This document shows positions 6,182 through 11,437 of a stretch of 11,437 bases of DNA, piece by piece. The position numbers and the translations under genes are program-made. Within the stretch, counting starts at the first letter, position 1. The number at the start of each line of letters is the position of its first letter. The stretch comes from Nitrospirota bacterium (GTDB lineage: Bacteria > Nitrospirota > Nitrospiria > Nitrospirales > UBA8639): positions 1,691,835 to 1,703,271 of the forward strand of contig CP070628.1 of the NCBI GenBank assembly GCA_020355985.1. The letters run 5' to 3'. The notes under the pieces are model-generated. The model was not told the origin of the DNA and did no database searches. It saw nothing but the letters and a program-made list of their open reading frames with translations.

Positions 6182-7108
6182 ATGAGCTGGATTCAACGTC
6201 TTCAAGGTGGGTTAGCGAAAACACGCCAAAGCGTACAAAGTTCATTGCGCCGCTTAGTAGGGGGGCAGCTTGATCAAGACATCATAGAAGATGTCGAAGC
6301 GAGTCTCTTGCAAGCCGATGTGGGCGTACGTACCGTTCAACGATTTCTTGACGAAATTAACTCGCAAACCGGGCCATTTAAAACTTGTGATCCCATTGAG
6401 ATCCTTCGCACCCTCCTCCTGGATATTCTTCGAAAAGGAGAAACCGAACCAATAGAAGAGATCATTCGCCGTGGGCCAAAACCCTTTGTACTTTTAACCA
6501 TCGGTATTAATGGTGTCGGGAAAACGACGACTATCGCCAAACTCGGGCGTCGCTTCAATGAACATGGCTTAAAAACGCTCTTTGTGGCAGGTGATACATT
6601 TCGTGCGGCAGCTATTGAACAATTAGATATTTGGGGAAAGCGTACAGGCATCGACGTAATCAAGCAAAAACAAGGCGCCGATCCGGCTGCCGTCGTGTTT
6701 GACGGCATTGTCGCCGCAAAAGCGCGAAACATGGATGTGGTACTTATAGATACCGCCGGACGGCTGCACACCAAAGTCAATTTGATGGATGAATTAAAGA
6801 AAATTCACCGAATTATTGGACGTGAGATGCCTGGCGCCCCACATGAAACCTTACTCGTTTTGGATGGCACCCTAGGTCAAAATGCGATTGCGCAAGCCCG
6901 CCAATTTCATGAATCACTTGGTGTCACAGGGCTTGCTCTCACCAAACTGGATGGAACTGCGAAAGGCGGTGTGGTGGTCGCCATAGTCGAAGAACTCAAT
7001 CTCCCCATTCGCTTTATAGGCGTGGGGGAGAAGGAAGATGATCTCCAAGATTTCAAGGCTTCCGCTTTCGTCGACGCCTTATTACCCCAAGAATCACCAC
7101 CCGCTTGA
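6182..7108 (+). CDS. ftsY: Signal recognition particle receptor FtsY
   Basis: FtsY is the membrane-associated GTPase that receives the SRP-ribosome complex and hands nascent membrane or exported proteins to the Sec translocon. The 308-residue product is the short NG-domain form without a long acidic A domain. It has an N-terminal four-helix N domain (about 1-95), G1 GINGVGKTTT (108-117), DTFRAAA (138-144), DTAGR (190-194), TKLDGTAKGG (254-263) and the C-terminal IGVGE...DDL...F. The motif usually written DATTGQNA is DGTLGQNA here (228-235). The start ATG at 6182 has no visible Shine-Dalgarno and follows ybeY by 44 bases of T-rich sequence with no terminator. Its stop TGA is separated by one base from the ATG of the peptidase gene, so translational coupling is likely. 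Confidence 0.95.
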   Translation: MSWIQRLQGGLAKTRQSVQSSLRRLVGGQLDQDIIEDVEASLLQADVGVRTVQRFLDEINSQTGPFKTCDPIEILRTLLLDILRKGETEPIEEIIRRGPKPFVLLTIGINGVGKTTTIAKLGRRFNEHGLKTLFVAGDTFRAAAIEQLDIWGKRTGIDVIKQKQGADPAAVVFDGIVAAKARNMDVVLIDTAGRLHTKVNLMDELKKIHRIIGREMPGAPHETLLVLDGTLGQNAIAQARQFHESLGVTGLALTKLDGTAKGGVVVAIVEELNLPIRFIGVGEKEDDLQDFKASAFVDALLPQESPPA

Positions 7109-7109
7109 T

Positions 7110-9254
7110 ATGGCCGCCCTTCCTATTCTTATTTGGTTCATTGTTGGGAGCCTGGTTACAATCCCCATTGCTGAAGGCTCTACCCCACCATCCATACACC
7201 ACAACCTCACAGTTGCATTAGATCCAGAGACCCATCTCCTCACCGCCACGGATGTTCTTCGTCTACCAAAGAGTCTGTTTATTCAACCGCCTCTTTCCTT
7301 TGCCCTGAATCCCCACTTAACAGTAGATAGGGTTGAGGTAAACGGAAGGACGGTCTCGGTTTCGAAAATTCCTGAAGATCCTTCAGGCCCAACAGGATTC
7401 ACGCAATGGATAATCGAACATCCTTCAATTAACCCTGAACATTCAAAGCCAGCACCCATCCTGACAATTGTCTATCATGGCCTAATCAATGACACACCAA
7501 AAACGGCAGGCGGACTTCGCTTTGTCAGGCCGGATAAGACCAATGGCCATATTGGACCGCAAGGGATCTACCTCACATCCGAAACCTTTTGGTATCCGAC
7601 CTGGGAACACCATCTGGTGACATTTGATTTAGCTCTTACCCTCCCTTCCGACTGGCAGGCCATCACCCAAGGGCAGGAAACCAACCAGGCCGTAACGGAG
7701 GAACAGCAAACCAGCCAATGGAGTATCCATTCCCCAACTGAAGCATTAACGGTGGCCGCGAACCGTTTTGTCGTCCAGAAAAAACTCTGGAGGGACATTC
7801 AACTGGCCACCTATCTCTTTCCAGACGAAGCCCCATTGGCACCGCAATATCTTAATGTCACCGCTACCTATCTTGATCTCTACACAGACCTCTTGGGCCC
7901 TTATCCCTTCACACAATTTGCAGTCGTAGAAAACTTTTTCCCCAGCGGTTTGGGGATGCCATCATTCACCTTGCTTGGACCAGGTATTGTGCGCCGTGGC
8001 TACACACAACCCTATTCCCTCGGCCATGAGATTGTGCATTCTTGGCTAGGAAATTCCGTCTTCAATGACTTTTCCCAAGGCAATTGGGTAGAGGGTCTTA
8101 CCACCTATCTCGCCAATTATTTTTATGATGAGGCAACAGGCAACCACGAAGCTGCGCTCAAGACCCGCCGTCGGATGATGGATGAATACAATTTATATAC
8201 AACTCCAGAAAAGGACTATCCCATCCGCCAGTTCCACCACAAAGAAACCCGTATCGATAATGCTGTGGGTTATCAAAAAACGGCGCTCGTCTTTCACATG
8301 CTCAGGCAGGAACTGGGGGATGCCGCCTTCTTCAAAGGAATCCGTCAAATCATTCAAGAGGGTACAGGGCAGTATTTTGAATGGAAGGATTTGAAACGGG
8401 TGTTCTCACAGGTCGCGGAGAGAAATCTAACAGAATTTTTCAACCAATGGGTTGAGCAACCCGGTGCGCCATCGGTCATGCTTCATGATCTATTAGTTCG
8501 TCCAGATCCCCTTCGTTCAAAGCAGAGTATAGTGTCGGGAACCATCTCCCAAAAGGATAGAATCTATACATTGCCACTTCCAATCCAAGTGAATCTCCAA
8601 GATGCATCAACATTCAGTGCCACGATCAAGCTAGATAAAGCTAGCCAACCATTCACATTGAATGTCCCCAGTATCCCAACATCAATCATGCTTGATCCAG
8701 AGAACCATTGGCTCCTGCGCCTACAACGAGAACAATTACCTCCCATGCTGAATGCCTGGGATACCGATACTCGCCGTATCCTGGTGCATGCAAAAACTTC
8801 TTCAAAAGAAGAGGAAGCCAGCCTCCAGACTCTCATGCGACGAATCCAGGGACAGGATGATATCGAGATTCGGAAAAACGATTCCCCGGCTATAACTGAT
8901 GAGGCCTCATACCTCATCATCGGCACTCCGGCCCATAAGCTTTTGAAGTCGAATACCCTTCCAGCATGCAACAAGAATGTTCAGATGGAATCAGGACACA
9001 TCACAATTCTGGAACAGGCATTTAAAGGATCCGACATGGCGTTTCTCATCACCTGCCCCCATCCAAACTTCTCAAACCACACTATCTCGCTCTTTTTTGG
9101 CCTGTCATCCAAGGCCGTTACGCCCGTTGCCCGCCTGCTCTTCTTTTATGGGTGGGATAGTTATTTAGTGTTCCAACAGGGGAAAGTTGTTGCCCGCGGG
9201 ATGTTTCAGCCAGTACACTCTGCTCGTGAATTCATCGTACCAGCACAAAATTGA
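7110..9254 (+). CDS. Exported M1-family zinc metallopeptidase (aminopeptidase-like)
   Basis: This is a 714-residue M1-type peptidase, probably acting in the periplasm or outer envelope. From the ATG at 7110 it begins with a hydrophobic signal segment (about residues 2-20) ending in AEG. The catalytic core has GMPSFTLLG (282-290), in the place of the M1 exopeptidase loop, then H306-E-x-x-H310 and E328 in NWVEGLTTYL as zinc ligands, and Y388 in GYQKTALVFHML as the likely catalytic tyrosine. The spacing from H310 to E328 is 17 residues, one shorter than in leukotriene-A4 hydrolase. About 250 residues follow the core: a beta-rich segment, then a C-terminal region I cannot assign. An ATG at 7038 in the same frame adds 24 residues and has a purine-rich run upstream, but that start would overlap ftsY by 71 bases in its conserved VGEKEDDL segment, so 7110 is preferred. 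The signal segment from 7110 has no basic residue, which is unusual. Confidence 0.88.
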   Translation: MAALPILIWFIVGSLVTIPIAEGSTPPSIHHNLTVALDPETHLLTATDVLRLPKSLFIQPPLSFALNPHLTVDRVEVNGRTVSVSKIPEDPSGPTGFTQWIIEHPSINPEHSKPAPILTIVYHGLINDTPKTAGGLRFVRPDKTNGHIGPQGIYLTSETFWYPTWEHHLVTFDLALTLPSDWQAITQGQETNQAVTEEQQTSQWSIHSPTEALTVAANRFVVQKKLWRDIQLATYLFPDEAPLAPQYLNVTATYLDLYTDLLGPYPFTQFAVVENFFPSGLGMPSFTLLGPGIVRRGYTQPYSLGHEIVHSWLGNSVFNDFSQGNWVEGLTTYLANYFYDEATGNHEAALKTRRRMMDEYNLYTTPEKDYPIRQFHHKETRIDNAVGYQKTALVFHMLRQELGDAAFFKGIRQIIQEGTGQYFEWKDLKRVFSQVAERNLTEFFNQWVEQPGAPSVMLHDLLVRPDPLRSKQSIVSGTISQKDRIYTLPLPIQVNLQDASTFSATIKLDKASQPFTLNVPSIPTSIMLDPENHWLLRLQREQLPPMLNAWDTDTRRILVHAKTSSKEEEASLQTLMRRIQGQDDIEIRKNDSPAITDEASYLIIGTPAHKLLKSNTLPACNKNVQMESGHITILEQAFKGSDMAFLITCPHPNFSNHTISLFFGLSSKAVTPVARLLFFYGWDSYLVFQQGKVVARGMFQPVHSAREFIVPAQN

Positions 9255-9365
9255 GGTTTATTGATGAAAACAGGAAGAATTCATACTATGCGCAAGCTGA
9301 ACCCCTCCTTTGTCAGGAATAGTCGCGCCCTGCGGGACCCAGCATGCAAGGGCAACGGGGATGTA

Positions 9366-9370
9366 GAGGG
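9366..9370 (+). promoter_or_regulatory. Ribosome binding site deciding the beta-propeller start
   Basis: GAGGG sits seven bases before ATG 9378-9380, and translation from that ATG yields a textbook signal peptide. A competing site, GAGG at 9253-9256, lies seven bases before ATG 9264, so both starts are possible. Confidence 0.5.
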
Positions 9371-9377
9371 AACAACG

Positions 9378-10481
9378 ATGACTTGGAAATTCCAAACTAA
9401 AAACCTGGCAACATGGACAAGTGTGACCATGTTCTTCCTGCTCATGTATTCCCCAGGATGGACCGCAGAGCCAGTAACTCCATCCACCCCGGAAACCAAA
9501 CCCGAACCTCATTTGGCAAATATCCGGCAATTGACTTTTTCCGGGAAAAATGCGGAAGCGTATTTCTCGCCGGATGGCTATAAACTGGTGTACCAATCCA
9601 CGCTGGAACCGGATGGCAAAACCCTACGATCCTGCTACCAAATTTACACGATGGATTTGGATGGCTCGAATGTCCGCCGCGTCAGTACAGGACTTGGTGG
9701 AACCACATGTAGCTACTTTTTCCCAGGAAGCCGACGACTCTTATTTTCTTCAACCCATTTTGTTAGCCCGCATTGCCCGCCGAAACTTCCCCGAACAAAA
9801 CGTTACCGATGGGCGCTCGATAACTATGACATTTTCTCCATGAATGTGGCCGGAACCGATTTGCAACGCTTAACTTCAGCGCCAGGTTATGATGCCGAAG
9901 CCACCATTGCCCCGAACGGGAAAACCGTAGTGTTTACATCGGTACGTGATGGTGACCTCGACATCTATTCAATGAATATCGATGGGAGAAACATCAAACG
10001 ATTAACCAAAGAAGTGGGGTACGATGGCGGAGCGTTTTATTCTCCTGACAGCAAACGGATTGTCTATCGTGCACATCATCCTCAAGCCGAAGACGAAGTG
10101 AAGGCTTACCAGAATTTACTAGCCCAGAATCAGGTTGAGCCCGCTAATTTGGAAATTTTTGTGATGAATGCCGATGGATCGAATAAGATTCAAGTAACGG
10201 ACAATGGACGATCCAACTTTGCCCCGTTTTTCTTTCCTGACGGCAAGCATATTATTTTCTCTTCGAATCTCGCCACACCACTCGATCATCAAGGTCGTCC
10301 TTCTTTTCACCTGCATGTCATTGGAGACGACGGCACAAAACCAGAGCAAATTACCTTTAATGGACAGTTTAATAGTTTCCCCATGTTCTCCCCGGACGGC
10401 AAGCAACTCGTATGGTCCTCAGACCGGAATACCACCAAGCCCGATGAATTCAACATCTTTATAGCCGATTGGGTCCCCTAG
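9378..10481 (+). CDS. Exported TolB-like beta-propeller protein (PD40/WD40-like repeats)
   Basis: The 367-residue protein is probably periplasmic. A signal peptide with basic n-region (WKFQTKN) and hydrophobic core ends in GWTA at residue 30. The rest is made of about six beta-propeller blades with the PD40 signature: (F/Y)SPDG or FPDG followed by K-x-hydrophobic-V/I-F/Y-S, paired with an (I/D)(Y/F)xMN-x-DG-(S/T/R)-N strand, at roughly 60-75, 90-100, 150-160, 178-190, 220-232, 260-270, 285-297 and 335-348. The N-terminal domain of true TolB is not present, so this is a relative and not proven to be part of the Tol-Pal system. The start at 9378 is chosen because of the ribosome site and signal peptide; in-frame starts at 9264 and 9288 would add up to 38 residues before it. 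It follows the peptidase gene on the same strand. Function is unknown; such proteins often bind envelope partners. Confidence 0.82.
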   Translation: MTWKFQTKNLATWTSVTMFFLLMYSPGWTAEPVTPSTPETKPEPHLANIRQLTFSGKNAEAYFSPDGYKLVYQSTLEPDGKTLRSCYQIYTMDLDGSNVRRVSTGLGGTTCSYFFPGSRRLLFSSTHFVSPHCPPKLPRTKRYRWALDNYDIFSMNVAGTDLQRLTSAPGYDAEATIAPNGKTVVFTSVRDGDLDIYSMNIDGRNIKRLTKEVGYDGGAFYSPDSKRIVYRAHHPQAEDEVKAYQNLLAQNQVEPANLEIFVMNADGSNKIQVTDNGRSNFAPFFFPDGKHIIFSSNLATPLDHQGRPSFHLHVIGDDGTKPEQITFNGQFNSFPMFSPDGKQLVWSSDRNTTKPDEFNIFIADWVP

Positions 10482-10488
10482 GGATCCT

Positions 10489-10519
10489 GAGCCCACCTGG
10501 CTCTTCGTCATTCCTTTTT
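10489..10519 (+). terminator. Possible weak terminator after the beta-propeller gene
   Basis: GAGCC (10489-10493) pairs with GGCTC (10499-10503) across a five-base loop, and a T-rich stretch (10504-10519, ending CTTTTT) follows. The stem is only five pairs and the T-tract is interrupted, so the call is weak. A second inverted repeat, TCTGCCC (10527-10533) with GGGCAGA (10546-10552), follows without a T-tract. Confidence 0.3.
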
Positions 10520-10588
10520 AATGAAGTCTGCCCCTGCAGGTTGTTGGGCAGAGGGCAAGAATCCATCCATACTTCTTTCTAATATCCT

Positions 10589-11437
10589 GTGACTGACCAA
10601 CCGCCCTCTCCTGTTCCATCTGATTCTCCAGTTCTTACCAAGCACGCTTCAAGTTCGATCATCGGAATCTCTATCCTTCTTTTCATTGTCTTATTTGCCG
10701 CCATGGGGCAAGTGGACCATCCCACCCTAACAATCGTGCATGGCTTCACGGACCCAATGGTTGATCAAATTGGTGACATCGGCAACAAACTAGGCGAAGG
10801 CCTTACCTTGGTCCTCCTCTCATTGGCCATAGGAGGGATTGGCCTTTGGGTCAATTCGGAACGCTGGAAATTCGCTGGGATCTATTCATTACTCGCGCAT
10901 GGCATCAGCGGTTTATTCACCCAAATCATCAAGCACAGCCTCAGCCGACCACGTCCCCGACTCATGGACACCACCCAATGGGAGATCGGCCCGTCCCTGG
11001 AAAGCGGACTGGATTCCTTTCCTTCCGGCCATACCTCAGCATCGTTTTCAGTGGCCATGGTGTTCGCCTATTACTTCCCCAAAGGAAGAATGTTGTGGTT
11101 TGGCTTGGCCAGCTTTAATGCCATATGTCGGGTAATCAAAGGCTCACACTTTCCAACAGATGTGCTGGGAGGAATTATAATAGGAATCGGAAGTGGACTG
11201 GTCTTGGTCTATGCCCGCAACACCTGGAAAGAAGCAACTGCACGTGCCTTGGTCCATGGCCTACCATGGCTTGTGACGGCCTTTGGCCTGCTCTGGATTC
11301 TGGTCCCACATCCAGGCATAGAACTAGACCCAAATGTTTCGTTAGTTTTTGGACTGAGCCTGATAATGGCGGGATTGATCCTACGCCTCTGGTGGATACG
11401 AGAATGCACAGCTCCAAACCCCTGGCCTGATCTAAAA
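10589..11437 (+). CDS. PAP2-family membrane phosphatase (3' end cut by window edge)
   Basis: The frame is open from GTG at 10589 to the right edge, giving 283 codons with no stop, so the C-terminus is missing. All three phosphatase motifs of the PAP2 (type 2 phosphatidic acid phosphatase) superfamily are present: K115-x6-R122-P, P145-S-G-H148 and R181-x5-H187-x3-D191. The third motif has cysteine where serine usually precedes the arginine. The known activity of the family is removal of phosphate from lipid phosphates or undecaprenyl pyrophosphate at the inner membrane; the substrate here is not determinable. Several membrane segments are visible (first about 23-39), including two after the catalytic motifs (about 213-230 and 240-260). 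The GTG start follows an in-frame TAA at 10580-10582 and has no clear ribosome site. An ATG at 10703 would remove the first membrane helix and is less likely. Confidence 0.85.
   Translation, partial: MTDQPPSPVPSDSPVLTKHASSSIIGISILLFIVLFAAMGQVDHPTLTIVHGFTDPMVDQIGDIGNKLGEGLTLVLLSLAIGGIGLWVNSERWKFAGIYSLLAHGISGLFTQIIKHSLSRPRPRLMDTTQWEIGPSLESGLDSFPSGHTSASFSVAMVFAYYFPKGRMLWFGLASFNAICRVIKGSHFPTDVLGGIIIGIGSGLVLVYARNTWKEATARALVHGLPWLVTAFGLLWILVPHPGIELDPNVSLVFGLSLIMAGLILRLWWIRECTAPNPWPDLK

Noticed and set aside
6337..6780. 147-codon minus-strand frame inside ftsY
   Set aside because: It is antisense to the conserved GTPase motifs and its composition follows from the opposite strand.
7038..7109. Upstream start of the M1 peptidase at ATG 7038
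   Set aside because: The purine run before it encodes the conserved VGEKEDDL part of FtsY, and this start would overlap ftsY by 71 bases. ATG 7110 directly after the ftsY stop gives a more usual signal segment, though the lack of basic residues keeps some doubt.
9261..9377. Upstream starts of the beta-propeller protein (TTG 9261, ATG 9264, ATG 9288)
   Set aside because: They would place about 38 polar residues before an already complete signal peptide. The ribosome site before 9264 is fair, so this is a preference rather than an exclusion.

Overview
The window is ordinary-looking bacterial chromosome with roughly balanced base composition and dense genes, split into a minus-strand half (about 1-3191) and a plus-strand half (about 3317 to the right edge). 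No tRNA, rRNA, CRISPR array, transposase, integrase or phage gene is visible. The organism is a Gram-negative-type bacterium, judging by exported proteins with signal peptides, a TolB-like beta-propeller and a PAP2 phosphatase. The phoH-ybeY-ftsY set together with the protein flavour suggests Nitrospirota (Nitrospira-like). That placement is inference from general resemblance, not from a marker gene.

Minus strand, read from high to low coordinates: two two-gene operons. The first (3191 to 2598) encodes a 120-residue protein made of two tandem four-cysteine zinc-ribbon repeats, followed by a small acidic protein; neither has a function I recognise. After a stretch of about 460 bases without a gene, the second operon (2133 to 153) encodes the large-conductance mechanosensitive channel MscL with a C-terminal zinc ribbon, then a 487-residue membrane protein built from about five copies of a conserved TM-helix unit, the kind found in CmpX/mechanosensitive-channel relatives but here without the MscS beta-domain. 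Together they look like an osmotic-stress membrane module. A strong hairpin follows its last gene.

Plus strand: a short dual-specificity-phosphatase remnant (3317-3628), then fpg/mutM (DNA glycosylase), phoH (ATPase), ybeY (rRNA maturation endonuclease), ftsY (SRP receptor), an exported M1 metallopeptidase, an exported TolB-like beta-propeller and a PAP2-family membrane phosphatase cut off by the right edge. The fpg-to-peptidase stretch is tightly spaced and probably partly co-transcribed. PhoH and YbeY are classical neighbours in RNA metabolism. FtsY targets membrane and exported proteins, and the two genes after it encode exported proteins. Several genes here (fpg, ftsY, the peptidase, the PAP2 gene) have no clear Shine-Dalgarno sequence, whereas phoH has an extended one at unusually long spacing.

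I do not see a convincing new multi-gene system. The items most worth following up are the duplicated zinc-ribbon protein with its small partner, the truncated phosphatase that keeps its catalytic loop, the five-repeat MscL-linked membrane protein, and the unexplained 2134-2597 region.
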